From positions 496,516 to 553,435 of the forward strand of contig MNCI01017954.1 of NCBI GenBank assembly GCA_015680685.1: 56,920 bases of DNA, given 5' to 3'. The notes below the pieces were generated by a model that had not been told where the DNA came from, ran no database searches, and worked only from the letters and a program-made list of their open reading frames with translations. A program made the position numbers and the translations under genes. Below, piece by piece: positions 22,444 to 34,703 of the stretch; position 1 is the stretch's first letter, and each line of letters starts with the position of its first letter. Source of the DNA: Gnetum montanum (taxonomy: Eukaryota > Streptophyta > Gnetopsida > Gnetales > Gnetaceae).

Positions 22444-22559
22444 AACCCCAAAAAGAGAATTTTATTAATTAAATGAGATTAAGTACATGATCAACATCTG
22501 AACATATTGATGGTTAAATAGGGAGAACAATGTCAAATGCAGATGTTGAAGGAAAACAT

Positions 22560-25500
22560 CTTGATACATAATCCTTCACAAGGTGTGGGAGTACACTCCA
22601 AAGAGCAACCTCATGTTAGAAATCAATAAGCACTGTGAGTTAATAAGACCAGGGAACAACAAAGAGCTAAAAATGCTCAAAATTATGATGAGACACTCCG
22701 ATGTAGCACATTGAGATGGGGAAAAGTGCACAAATTGGTGTATCTGCTCCAAGGCTACAAACAATAAAACAACTGATTAGTATCCAACTTTAATTTAGAA
22801 GTGTGAGATATAATTTGGAAATGCACAAGGCGAAAAATTTGAAAATGGTTAGAGTTAGACAAATCAGTGTTCTGGAAAAGAGCAGTGCATCTACGCTTCC
22901 ATATATAGTAAAGAATGAGGGGCCTAATAACTTCCCAAAGAAATTGAAAGTTAGCAGAGGGGGTGGCCAGAAAGCCGAACAAGATATCCTCATGGGAAAA
23001 CTTGCACAAAGGGAAAACTTTAAAAACCCACTCCCATGAAGACTAAGTGAAGGGGCAATGCCAAAAAACGTGGACAAAATCATCAAGACTTCCATAGAGA
23101 GGGCAAATAGGGTTTGGAATCCCAAGGTATTCACAACGTTTGCCGATAGGTAGGCCTTGATGAAGGAGGCACCAAAGAAATTGTTTAATTTTTGGAAGAG
23201 TCAGAAGGCTCCAAACTCGTGAGAAGAGGGAGAGCCAAAACTGTTTAGACTCTTCTTTGTGCCATGATCTATTGCAGCAATTAACAATCATAGAGGAATC
23301 ATGCAACAACTAAAAGGGCACATGTGGTTTATAGGGTAGAAAGTTCGATCCATTAATCCACTGAACACCATGGAAGAGACTAGGAACCAAAGCATCCAAA
23401 TGCAAGTATTGATGAATGAAGTGATAAAGTCTGTCAAGGCAGTGGTGCATAGATCTGGAAGTCCCATATAAGTTTTCAAACATGTCCCAAGTAATCCACT
23501 GATTGGTGAGACGAAGACATCTAAGGGAAACAACTCCCTTTTGAAACCAAATGGTGGCTGTCCTGGCATTTCAGGTGGCTAGAGGAGCAAGTGATAGGGG
23601 CAGCCACCAAGGGCAAATCTTAGAAAGGAGAGTAGGATTGATATGAACATTATTCCAGTTTACATGAGAATGTAAGACCTACCAAGCCTTCCAAATGCTT
23701 TTGAAAACATATGTTCCAGGAATGATAATGTCATGAGGAGAAAGGATCCAATTAACAGGGTGGATACCCTTCCAGATGGACTTATTCTTAGGGAATGCTT
23801 GTCGAAGCCTTAACTAAATAAGATTCCCAATAATATTGGGGGCATCCAGGTGCTAAACCAACCACTTTGCAACAAGGGTGAGACCTTGCTTAAAGGAGTT
23901 CAAAAGGCCCAATCCACCATTGTTCTTAGGAAGAGTTACTATATTCCAAGCAACACGATGAAAGCCTTTTTGGGAGTCTTTAGATGACCACATGAAGTCT
24001 CGAAATAAACGTTCAAGCTTTTGATAAGAAGCATGGGAAGGGGCCCAACATGACGAATAATAAACATGGGTAGAGGCACAAATAGACTTATAGATGAGAT
24101 ACTTACCAGCAAGGGTGAGGGGTTTGGTTTTTCATTTTCCAATTTTCCTTTGAATTCGAGAAAGTACTTGGTTCCAAAGCTCTGAAGTTGGGCCTCTAAA
24201 GCGAAAAGGGATTCCCAAAAGCTTAATGATTTCATGATCTTGAGTACGCTTCCAACTATGACTGGGCAAATGGCTGTAGTTATTGGTGAAGCTATAAACT
24301 GAAGATTTACGCCAATTTATAATAGAACCAGAGAGGGAGCAATATTGCTCTACTCAAGACAAGAGACGTTGCACATTAACAACATTGTTTTGAATAAGGA
24401 AAAAGGAGTCATCAACGAAATGCATATTGAGGAGCTGATATTGAGGAGAAGATAGATGGACCCCAGATAAAACATTGTTTTGAATATCCAAGTTGATTTG
24501 ATGACAGAGAAAATCAACAGCAATGATGAAGAGGTAAAGAGCAAGAGGGCTGCCTTGCTTAACAGACCTATGAATAGAAAAGGGAGAAGTGATGTCGAAG
24601 GTAGTTGTGATTCGCGTAGTAGCATATGAGAATAAGCATTCTACCATATGAATGAACTTAGGGCCAAAACCCAATTTAGTCATGGTTTGGATAATGAAGT
24701 CTCACTTAATATTGTCATAGGCTTTAGCATAGTCAAGCTTCATCAGGAGGATATCCTGATCCTTGTCCTTAGCCCACTTAAGACCTTCCCAAGCAACCAC
24801 CACATTATTTAATATGTATCTTCCTGGGACAAAGCCAGTTTGCTGGGGGGGAAATAATAAGAGCAAGGATTTTCTTTAATCACAAAGCCAAACATTTAAC
24901 CCAAATTTTGTAAACCACATTAAGTAAGATGATAGGTCACCAATTGGAGATACAAGTAGGATCTCCCGATTTAGGGAGAAGACAAATAATCCCTTGGTTT
25001 AAGACTGGTTCCAAAGAACTAGTAAGCGTAGCCTCTTTGATAACATGGAAGAGGTCAGAACCTACCAAATCCCAATGCTTTTGGAAAAATTCAATTGGAA
25101 AACCATCATAACCAGGGGCTTTCCCAGGGCTTAGGTTAAAGCAAGCCTATTGAAGCTCAACTAGAGTAATATCGGCTTCTAAAATTGTCAGCATAGAAGA
25201 ATTAACCAATCTAGGATAATTTAGAGTGGTGACCCCAAAGGATGCAGGATCCATAGGAGTAGTGGTGAATAAGGCCTCAAAGTGTTCCTTAAGATACAAG
25301 AGAAAACTATTTTGGTTAATGATAATGGATCCATTTATGGAGAGTTTATCTAAAGAGGGCGAAGGGGAGGACTGGTTAAGGTACTTAAAGAATTCCTTAT
25401 AGTGCTCATCTTGAATGTTTAGCTAAGTGAGTCAGCTTTTAATCAAGGCACCTTGTGCCTTATATACTTCCCAATGTTGTAAGGCTATACAGGCTCTCGC

Positions 25501-26535
25501 AATCTCCCCTTGTAGGTGACTATTGAAGGGATCATCAGTTAGTTTGGTTGTAAGGTGCTCAATGGTAGAGCATATGTTGGTGTACTCTTGCTAAGAACGA
25601 GAGGCAACTTCCTTACCATAATGACAGGCGAGATTCTTAACTCTACTAGTAGTCCGAAGCCACCAGTGGATCCAACCCTTTGGACCTAAGGGTCTAGGTT
25701 TAGTGTTCCAAAGGCTAGAAAGAAGTTGTTGGGTGGGAGGAGAAGAGAATCATTGACTATGTAGCCTAAAGAGATGATAATTTCGTTGTTGGTGGTCATT
25801 ATGGAGCTGCATAGATAAAGTAATGGGGAAATGATCAGATAAGGTTGCGTGTTGGTGGACTTTAGTAGTAGAAAGGGTCTGCCAAAAAGAAAGAGTGGAA
25901 AAATAATATTTATCTAACCGACTATAAATTTGAGCCTACCCCTTATGAAGATTGTTTCAAGTGAAGTTATTTAGAGAGCCATTAGCAGTGTCTATGATGC
26001 CATCCGAAAGATAGAAACGTTTCTTAAAAATTGACTAGGCTTGATATTTGTGATGAGGAAGTTGAGAGAAAACACCCTCAAGCTTATCATGAGAGAATTC
26101 CATCATGTTAAAATCACCACCAAAAATCCAAGGAATAGAAGGGAGGCCATGAGTGAGTTCATGCCACAATCAGGCCCGTTCGGTAGAGTCATTGGGAGCA
26201 TAAATAGAACAAACTCCGAAGGGACCATGTGAGGAGGAGAAAATAGCCTAGGTCACTCTATGACCTAAACTAGACCCATGCTGTAGGAGTTTGTCTTTCC
26301 AATAGGCTAGAAAAAGAATGGCTGCTCCACCTTTGCCACACTCATGAGAAGTAGCAAGAACAAAAGAATGGGGGATAAACCAATGGGCTGAAAGAGATAA
26401 TTAGTCTGCTGAGATCTTGATTTTTTGAAGAAAGAGGAAATCCAAAGTGAGATTTAGACTAGAGAGGAAGTTGCTGACTCGTTTGCGACGAAGCCTATCA
26501 GTTAGGCCTCAAACATTTCAAGATAGGAGGTTCAT
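22560..26535 (-). pseudogene. LINE ORF2: endonuclease, reverse transcriptase, zf-RVT
   Basis: The start ATG at 26535 opens M-N-L-L-S-[W]-N-V-[R]-G-L-T, the usual L1 endonuclease start, with TGG and CGA both turned into TGA. RT motifs lie at about 24683-24354: I-H-R-S-V-K-Q-G-S-P-L and the catalytic H-F-V-D-D. Two overlapping frames there show a frameshift. Near 23309-23043 is the C-terminal domain with P-K-I-K-Q-F-L-W, P-I-C-P-L-Y and H-V-F-W-H-C, typical of plant L1 zf-RVT. The product would nick the target and copy element RNA in place. Inactive here. Confidence 0.88.
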
Positions 26536-27708
26536 GGAGAAGCTCTAGATGTTATGAGTGATAGGGTAGTAGAAGGATCTGGGTTAGGGATGTCAGTAGT
26601 CATAGTAGTGGAAAGAATTGCAAAGGAGTTGCTTGTATTAACAGTTAAAGCTGGGTTAGTTTTGAGCGAAGGAGAGGAAGGAGGAGTAGTGGTTTTAGAT
26701 GCTTTGGTCCTTTTCCTTCCCCCTACCATTACAAACTCATCACGTATGAGTGAATCTTTGACTTATTGTGATTAGATTATTGGTGCCTTGGACCTGGCCT
26801 TAATGAGAGAATGGGATTAAGAGACTCTTGCCTTAGAGGGAGAAGACGAGAAAGAAAGGTGTGGAGCATTGTTAGAAGTAGAACCAAACTTAATGGGATC
26901 AAGTGGTGGGTTAGGTTGAGGAGTAACTATAGGACTGGATTTGGGAGGATTGGTTTGAGATTTTTTCTTAGCTATAAAGGGACAAGTAGAAATGTGGTGC
27001 TTTGCACAATGGCAGTAGCTACAAGAGTTGGGAAGATAAAAATAGTCTACCTTTTGAGTAAAAAATTTGCCTCTAGCTCTTAAGGCTAAAGTGGTTTTCT
27101 TTTGGAAAATGTCAAGTTCGATACAGTAGCAATGAAAGTGAGCCATATTAACCACAATTTCATGGTCGGAGATGACTCGACCTAAGGTGCTAACTATGTC
27201 TCGCTCAACAGACGAAAAGGTTAAAGGAAGATTAGGTAGCTCTACATAACAAGGGATCATATTAAAGGCTAGGTCTCTGACATTGAAATCAAATTTCCAA
27301 GCCTAGGCAATAAGTGTAGCATTACGAGCAGGAAAAATCTGAAGAGAGAGAGCTTTCTCGATGTGAGAAGCCTTAGAAAGTTCAGCAAGGACAAAATTAC
27401 AAGCATAGTATCGAGCGTGTAAGACCTGTATCCCATGGGTTTGTAAAATATTTTTAATACGCAAATTGATGCTTAACGATCGAGATAGAAAACCCACTAT
27501 TTGAAAAAAAAATAAAGTGTACAGAAAAATCTTGAGAAACAGATTCAAAGATGTCATCAGGTAAAAGAAAATCTAAAGATTCTAAGTTGGGAGAACTTCC
27601 TTGAAGTGAAGAAGTAGCAGTCGTTGAGGATTCGTCCATACCCTTGCATGAAGGAAGCTCCACGTCCATCTGAACAGGCTCAACGCTTGTATTTTGGTTG
27701 TAAAGCAC
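26532..27708 (-). pseudogene. LINE ORF1, RNA-binding protein with CCHC knuckle
   Basis: Broken into at least three frames (27708-27454, 27260-26817, 26729-26532). The middle one holds a CCHC zinc knuckle, CSYCHCAKHHISTC (C-x2-C-x4-H-x4-C), after a region that looks like the DUF4283-type N-terminal domain of plant L1 ORF1. A Ser/Pro/Thr-rich C-terminus follows. Its stop TGA (26534-26532) overlaps the ORF2 start ATG (26535-26533) as ATGA. Confidence 0.8.
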
Positions 27709-28032
27709 CAGAATCCCAAGCTAAAGATCAATGGTAGACAAAACGGCAAGTGTTACAATCAAATCTACCCAGATCTAGGGTTGCCTGTTGCTGCCTTCTC
27801 ATCCACCGTGTCGTTTTGTTATGAAAAAATCCAGAATGAAAAATGCAGCATGCAACTGTGTTGCTTGGGCACACCTTAGCCATCGCGGCCCTACCAAAAA
27901 ACCAAAATCCAAACACACAGGCCCTGTTGATTGCAGAGCCAACGCATCTTTGAAGATTAGGCAAGGAGCTCCCCTATATACGAAGAAGAGGAATCAATTG
28001 TTAGGAAGCAACGTGGTTCCTCAAAAATTCAA

Positions 28033-28047
28033 CAAAATATAAATTGA
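28033..28047. repeat. Right 15-bp target duplication of the LINE
   Basis: CAAAATATAAATTGA, identical to 22386-22400. It marks the 5' end of the LINE at 28032. Confidence 0.92.
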
Positions 28048-29238
28048 AAAAGAGAATTCTATAAAAGGTATTTTAAAATTAATCTAATAGATTAAAATTA
28101 ATAAAAAAAATTCATAAAAGGTATTCTAAAACTAGTCTTAATGGATTTAAGTAAAATTTTCACTTTAAGAATTTCTATGTTATGTCATATAATAACTCAC
28201 AAAGATGATAAAAGGTGTCTTTAATTTTTCTCTTATGAATTAAAATTTTTTAAATCCAAAAATAGTGTACTATATGATGAGTTATTCAGAATTTATATAT
28301 TATGTCATATAATAAAGCATAGGCACCTTTAGTTTTTTCCCTATAAATTTAATTTTCTAAATCCAAAAATAGCATGCTATATAATGAGTTATTATTAGTA
28401 GAAACAGATATAGCTAACTAACTAAGGAGGACCATATACCTAGTCATAATAGCTATTCATTGCAAGCATAGTTTGCCATGTGACCATGCATTACTGAGCA
28501 TGCATACATCATTCTAGATCTCCACAATGACAAGTAAATTTGGTAAAAAAAAAAAAACAAAAAACAAAAAAAAACAAAAACAAAAAGGAACCCACCTTTA
28601 TGAAGAATTATATATGTTTTCAAATAATAAAAAACTACATACAAAACTTTATAAGATTGTTCTATTACATTATAGATATTGTAATTGGTTTTTGTTTCAC
28701 TTAAAAGAGGTGTTCTTAGGTCCTACTTGCTTATTAGTGAAGGAACATACATGTTAATGATGATGTAGGCATGCCTATCCATCATGCAAGGTACATACCT
28801 ACTAATTAATGTGATGACATATATGCTTCTTAGCTAGGTGCTAGGACTAGAAGCAAAAGCAATAGTCTATATGTATGACCATTGAGACATTCCCAAGGCA
28901 CATTCAAGTTGTTATTCCCAGTATTTCACACACAACACTAATAAATTTTTGTTGAAAAGAAAGAACATAGCAGAAATTAGATAGACATATAGTTACCCTA
29001 GGAAAAGCCTTAGTAGAATATTATTTCCTAGACCGTTAGCAATGGCACAACATCAATATTGAAGCACAAAGAGAATTAAAGAATACAATGAAGGATAATT
29101 GCATCTCATGCATTACAATTGATGCAACCATGGATGTTTATTTGGGCCCTTTTTATATTTTTATAGGTTCTAAAAATAAATCCATAAAATAAGAGATACA
29201 GATAAATATGAATTGGATGAATAGCGTAACAAAGATAG
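28048..29238. other. AT-rich spacer with a diverged ~115-bp tandem duplication and an A-rich run
   Basis: 28168-28286 and 28287-28395 are diverged copies of one unit, each with ATGTCATATAATAA, a TAAATCCAAAAATAG block and ATGAGTTATT. 28541-28587 is an A-rich run broken by C. No coding sequence recognised up to the Tat-type pol remnant. Confidence 0.5.
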
Positions 29239-31571
29239 GGAATATTAGATGAATAGCGTAACAAATGTAAGGAATTTGGTATTTCTCTAAATCCCAAAAA
29301 GAGTATTTTTGAAGTAAAATCAAGTAGTCTACTTGGGCATATAATTTGTCAAAAGAAGATAGCTATTGATTAAGCTAGAATTGAAGCCATTCAATGTATA
29401 GAACATAGTATGAATAAAAAGGCATTGAGATCTTTCTTTGGGAATGTAAACTTTGTTAAGAAATTTATTTCTAGATTTACAAAAATAACAAAAACTCTTT
29501 CACCGATGTTGAAAAAGGATGTTGAAGTAAGAAAGACTAAAGAATTACTTGAAGCCTTGGATCAAATTAAGAGAGCCATTTTGGAAGCCCCATATCTAGT
29601 GAAACCAAAATTAATAGAAGATTTCTAGTTATATGCTTTTTCTTCAAAGAATTCATTGGCTGCACTATTGACACAAAAAGATGGAACAGAAGAAAAAACG
29701 ATAGAAAATTTCAGTTACAAATTAAAAGAAGTTGAAAGAAATTACTCTAAATTAGAAAAACAACCATTTGTTATGATTAAAGCTTTGATACATTCTAAGT
29801 ATTATTTACAAAATCCTTTGATTCATATCATGAGTGTAGAGCCAACAGTAAGATAATTCCTATCACAAAATGAAATAGGAAAAAAGAGATCTAACTAGAT
29901 AATCAAACTTCGGTAATTTAGTTTTACTTTAAAAACTTACAAAACAATAAAGAATATGGCACTATCTAGGATGATAGCAAAAGAATCTAGACAAGAAGGG
30001 CTAGCTCTTTTTGAAATTACAAATTGATAAGATGACATAGTAAAGTTTCTCATTAGCTGAGAAATTCCCAAGAATTTACCTAAAAACAGGCAAAGAGCTT
30101 TTATAATCAAAACCAAGAAGCACATCTGTACTTAAGGAACACTATATATGAAAGATTTTAGAGGTATTTTACTAGAATGTGCACCAAATCAAAAAATTGA
30201 AGACATATTGAAACAATTTCATAATCATGAAGGCCTATATTATGAATCCCCTAGAACCACAATGTAGCATATATTGAGATATGATTTCTATTGGCTAGCT
30301 ATGTACAAGGATGTATGAGATAAAATTTTAACCTATCATCAATGTCAAACACATGAACCAAAGCCAAAAAGAGCTAATGCCCCTTTAAAACCAGTAATAA
30401 TTGATAAAGCTTTTCAAAGTTGTGGATTAGATTTCATAGGAGCAATTACTCCATCTCAAGCAAGTCATAGGTTTATTTTGACAATCATCAGTTATTTTAC
30501 TAAGTGGCCAGAGGCTAAAGCTCTAAAGAGAAGTACGTAATATGATGTCATTAAGTTCCTTGAGCAATATATCATCAATCAATTTGGGATGCTAGAATGA
30601 TTCGTTACTGATAATGTTACAACTTTTCAATCAACTGAGTTTATTATAAGGTGCGCTTCAGAGCATTCAATCTTTCCTATTCATCCTTAAATTATTATCC
30701 ATAAGGAAATGGTTTGGTTGAGTCCACAAATAAAAAGTTGATCTCTTACATCAAACATTTCATGCATAATAATCTTGGAAAATGGCATGAACTATTGCAA
30801 AGAGCTCTATGGACTAATAGGATCAAAATTAAGAAACCTATAGGGACTACACCATTTAGCTTAGTCCATGGGTTTAATGCTCGAATAACTAATATAGTTG
30901 TATCTTTGATAGTTAAATTTATGGAAAACTATAATCCATGATTAGACAAAAAATGTACTTTGATAACATTACTATTAAGAAGAAAGACCAATATTGATAA
31001 AGCTCAAGATAGGCTCTTACATAATGCAACATTAATAAAGAGATGGTTTGATCATCAAGTGAGACGAAAGAAATTCAGGGAAGGAGACTTGGTTTTATTG
31101 TGGAAAGTTAATAAGAAAGATAAAACTTGCAAATTTTCATTAAGTGGATTGGGTTGTTAATGATCAAACAACAAGTGGCCAAAAATACTTTTCTACTTAC
31201 ATTACTAGATGGATAGGTGTTGAGATATTAGTTTAATGCTCTTCATTTCAAGCATTATTTTGGTTAATACCCACTTAGAGCAACTCAAGGATAGCTGATC
31301 AAGTTTATAAATATGTACATAGTGTGTCATAACTAATTTCCTTAGGACTATACAGGAAGTTGAAGCCAAGCTATAAAATCCGTAATTATATCATGGTTGA
31401 AAAATCAAGGCTAATGGTAAGAAGAAAATTGTTTGTAAATCCAAAAAGATTCAAGATAAGAGCAAGACCTTTCATTTCATATCTATCTAGATGTTGCCTT
31501 AAGCATGTGTAGAGGATATTTTATAGAGATGTCTCTTACGAAGCAACCTATAATTGTCCATTTATGACTTG
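29239..31571 (+). mobile_element. Ty3/gypsy pol remnant, Tat-type, plus strand
   Basis: Starts inside reverse transcriptase (F-G-I-S-L-N-P-K-K-S-I-F, L-G-H-I-I, N-K-K-A-L-R-S-F-F-G), runs through RNase H (29629-29950), integrase (about 30160-31000) and a C-terminal integrase segment (30960-31160) with F-R-E-G-D-L-V-L. Integrase marks: H-Q-C-Q-T near 30340, G-L-D-F-I-G-A-I near 30430, Y-F-T-K-W-P-E-A, and the second catalytic Asp in V-T-D-N. The wording around these motifs (I-I-N-Q-F-G) fits Tat rather than Athila or chromovirus. Several stops. The 5' part is missing, and the right end is cut by the LTR at 31572. Confidence 0.8.
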
Positions 31572-32479
31572 TCATGAGCAGCGAGGTACCCCCATGTCCA
31601 ACTATACGAATCACGAAGTGTTCATGCACAATCCAATTGAATTCTGTAGACCTTGTTATTTCTAGTGCACTAGCCCTTTAAGAAGTAAATCTAGCCTTAA
31701 GGTAAATCGTTGTCTTCCCAATTACACTTGTGATGTTTGTTGGTATGGTTAAGTGTAATTGGGGCATTTGATTTTTATCATCTTCATGTTTTATAGTTAG
31801 ATGCTTGAATTGTAATAAAAAGGATTTGGTTAACTAATCTATATTAACTAATTAACTGATCATTTAACTAATACTAACATAAGTATCCATTTCCATTTTC
31901 TATACACATCCTAAACCCACATATCCATTGTTGGGTGACCAAGTGCTACACTACTGGGTGTATCAAGTAACAATGCTGCTAGGATTACTAAGCGAATATG
32001 TGTTAAGCTCAAAGTAGTCATACTTATGTATTTAATCTATCTAGCTTAATTACTTCATTAACTCAATTGCTGAAAAATATTTGTCAAATAATTGAAAAAA
32101 TTTAACAAATAACTAAAAATATTGAATGCATAAATAAAATAGCTGGTCTATCCAAAGTGCTGCAAGGTTTATCAGAAAGCTTGTCTTTATTGCCGCACAC
32201 ATTATCATGCTCACGTATAATAATGTTAGAATAAAAATTTGTATGCTTAATGACTTCCACTGTAGGCACTCAGGGAAAATCCTAACTTTTGAATGGAAAA
32301 AATGCAAGAGCTCGACTGCAACTACAATCTACTTATGTCATAAATGTGGTTGCAAGCATGTATTTATAGTCAACACATGACACTATGTCAATGGGGCCTC
32401 GTTGATGCATGGTAAGATGTGTCAACTAGGCCTTGTCGACGAGGCCTTATCGATGCAGCCAACTTAATGTGACTCATCA
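31572..32479 (-). mobile_element. 3' LTR of the outer Athila-like element
   Basis: Minus-strand LTR of about 908 bp: the plus strand begins TCATGAGCAGCGAGGTACC (terminal TGATGAG eroded) and ends GACTCATCA. The purine tract abuts at 32480. U3 is the GATGAGGCC/CTCGTTGATG type (32390-32460). The expected target duplication, ACTTG (31567-31571), would have its partner beyond the window. Confidence 0.85.
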
Positions 32480-32492
32480 TACCCCCACGATT
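32480..32492 (-). promoter_or_regulatory. Polypurine tract of the outer element
   Basis: On the minus strand, TCGTGGGGGTA immediately precedes the LTR start TGATGAG, preceded by GTTTTCATTCAA, as at 42577 (ATGGGGGTA) and 40081 (AGTCATGGGGGTA). It primes plus-strand DNA synthesis. Confidence 0.8.
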
Positions 32493-33536
32493 GAATGAAA
32501 ACTTATCCTCAAGTTCTATTACAAAATTGGGAAGGTATGGGATTATTGACTAACTCTTTTTTTTTCACATAAAACAAACCGACTAACTTGACAAAAAAAT
32601 GGAGTGCACGGGTCAACACATTACAAAAAATGAAGTTGTTCAGGACACAAAATTGAACACCAGAATTCAAATCTTTAAAATTGGACAACACATTCCTTAA
32701 TGATGTGAAGCTTTTTGGAGAAGATCAAATAGTTCCAGGTGATGGTGGTTCTTAAGGCTTTGAGGGACCTTCATCGGCTTCACGCATGGGTGGTTGAGGT
32801 GGCTGTGGCTATCCTACTACTACTGTGACTTCAGGAGGAAGGCAAAAAGCATCCAATAATGCTTTCATTTTCTCCTTCTTACTCTAGGGATCATGCACCA
32901 TCCACACACCTTCCCTAATGTGGGTTGGAAATGGGCACATCCTAAGGACACAGGATTGCTAAAAATAACTCCTTTACATTAATGAACTAGGTAGTGAACT
33001 ATTTGCATTTGATGTCAAATGCCCTAACTATGTCTTTTAGCTCTTGGTAATCATTCATTCGTCTAGCTAGGTTCTTAGTGATAGATCATTGATCTTTGAA
33101 TTATCCTTTGAGAACTTCAAGTTCAACATTTGCAACCTCAAGCTTTTGCTTGGTGTCTTTGTGGTGCTTGAACTCAGCCTCATATAGTAGATATGAGCTA
33201 GCCACTTGTTTCTTCAATTCTAACCATGGCCATCCAACAATCAACATTGTCAGGTTTGCATAACAAAGATTGGCCAACTCCATGTACTCTATCATCTTAT
33301 CGATTTGTAACTCCTTTAAGTGGATCTCCACTTGGTTGTAGGCATTGATCCCATCAATGATGGGCTACAACATCTCTCTTTCTTATTGGAGTTTCTGGAG
33401 GGCTTCATTCAGTTTCACCTTTGCCATCTAGATGTGTTTTTCATTCACTTCTTTATGCATGCCAACCTAGTCTCTGTAGTGATTTTTCACTTTCTCAAAT
33501 TTAAGTGCTTCATTCTTCTAGGTGGAAATCTTGATG

Positions 33537-33541
33537 GTAGA
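33537..33541. repeat. Left target duplication GTAGA
   Basis: GTAGA immediately before TGATGAG at 33542; identical to 41135-41139. Confidence 0.93.
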
Positions 33542-34581
33542 TGATGAGACGTGACATGCACTGGGCCGCGATATCGTGTCTTCTCCTGTGATATCGCGTA
33601 CGCGATATTGTGTCCCGCCACCATATCTATAAATAAGAGGCGACACTCCCTTCATTTCCCAATCCTGGCTAGAAGTAGCGAAGCTCTGGTAGATTGATCA
33701 CTCCAGAGTTAGAATTTTTCCCATGTGCCCGCAGTAGGAGTCCTAGAGTGAACGGCTCTTTATTCGAGCAGCTTGTAACCTAAACCCAAGTTGTGTACGG
33801 CAATAAAGACGAACTTGATTGGATAAACCTTGCAGCACGTGGTTTCATTTATTGCTTTATTTCCTGCTTTCCTAGTGCGTTCAAGTACGACTTGATTACG
33901 AGCGTCTACGGACGTGTACGGCTAGTCAAGGAATCGGCTGCTTGACGCAATGCATGAGTACGACTCAATTACGAGCATTGGATGCTTGGTAACCCAGTAG
34001 CGTATTCCAGGATTCTGCGCTTGGTAACTCCCGGGTCTGATGTGTACGGCTAGTTGAGGAATCGGCTGCTCATTGCTAGGCTAGATCGTGTGATAAGTAC
34101 GACTTAGTTACGAGCACCCACGGGTGTGTACGGCTGGCTAAGGAATCGGCTGCTTATCACACGTAGGCTAAATAGGTGCCTCAGTACGACCACTTCGAGC
34201 ACTTGCGTTACGTGTGGCGATCCCAGTAACGATTAGCGTTTGGTAAGCTGCAGTTGCATAGTTCAGGGTGTGTCCGGTAAGTGGGAACGGATGCTGACGC
34301 TAGTTAATTTAGACTTAGATCTTTAGTTAGAGTTAGCTTAGTTTCTCAACCCTTTCTCCTGGTAGCATAGAAGATAAGCCGAAAATACCAAAAAAATCAC
34401 ATACCTCAGACTTGCTTAACCATACACCGTGACACTTACAAGCAAGCCTGGGAAGACAACGAACGATTAACCCCAAGTGTTTCTTGTGGCGTTAAGGCAT
34501 TTAGTCTGCGGAGTTCGACCGGATCGCGCGTGCACGCTCGTATTCGTATGGTTGAGTGTAGGGGTACCTCGCCACTCATCA
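33542..34581 (+). mobile_element. 5' LTR (GATATC-type U3)
   Basis: 1040 bp, TGATGAG...CTCATCA. U3 is only about 90 bp before the TATA box and has GATATC at 33570 and 33590 and an eroded copy at 33604. TATAAATA is at 33628-33635 and AATAAA at 33802-33807. U5 contains four copies of a GTACGACTT..TTACGAGC word (about 33895, 33957, 34096, 34182), alternating with GTGTACGGCTAG..AAGGAATCGGCTGCT. Confidence 0.92.
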
Positions 34582-34582
34582 T

Positions 34583-34600
34583 TGGCGCCGTTGCCGGGGA
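34583..34600 (+). promoter_or_regulatory. Primer binding site, tRNA-Asp type
   Basis: TGGCGCCGTTGCCGGGGA one base after the LTR end. It is complementary to the 3' end of plant tRNA-Asp, the primer usual for Athila elements. Confidence 0.92.
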
Positions 34601-34703
34601 CTAAGTGTTTTTACGCCAATTGAACATAAGGGATATCACTCACATCGTTGTGAGCTTAAAACGAACCTTAGGGTTAATCAGTTAATTCAGAACATAAATA
34701 ACG

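Larger units (their letters stand above)
22401..28032 (-). mobile_element. L1-type LINE, apparently full-length, decayed
   Basis: 5632 bp between perfect 15-bp duplications. In sense (minus strand): a 5' UTR of about 320 bp, ORF1 (about 27708-26532), ORF2 (26535 to about 22560) with endonuclease, RT and C-terminal zf-RVT-like parts, and a short 3' UTR containing AATAAAATTCTC near 22460. The end next to the left duplication is not poly(A) but a C/G-rich run (22401-22443). Both ORFs have many stops, mostly of the CGA-to-TGA or TGG-to-TGA kind. It lies in the same orientation as MHF1 and upstream of it. Confidence 0.9.

Noticed and set aside
22755-23039. Overlapping ORFs on both strands in the LINE 3' part
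   Set aside because: Shadows of ORF2; the real frame is the minus-strand zf-RVT region.
28541-28587. A-rich run considered as the poly(A) tail of a retrotransposed sequence
   Set aside because: No target duplication, no recognisable element body upstream, and interruptions by C.
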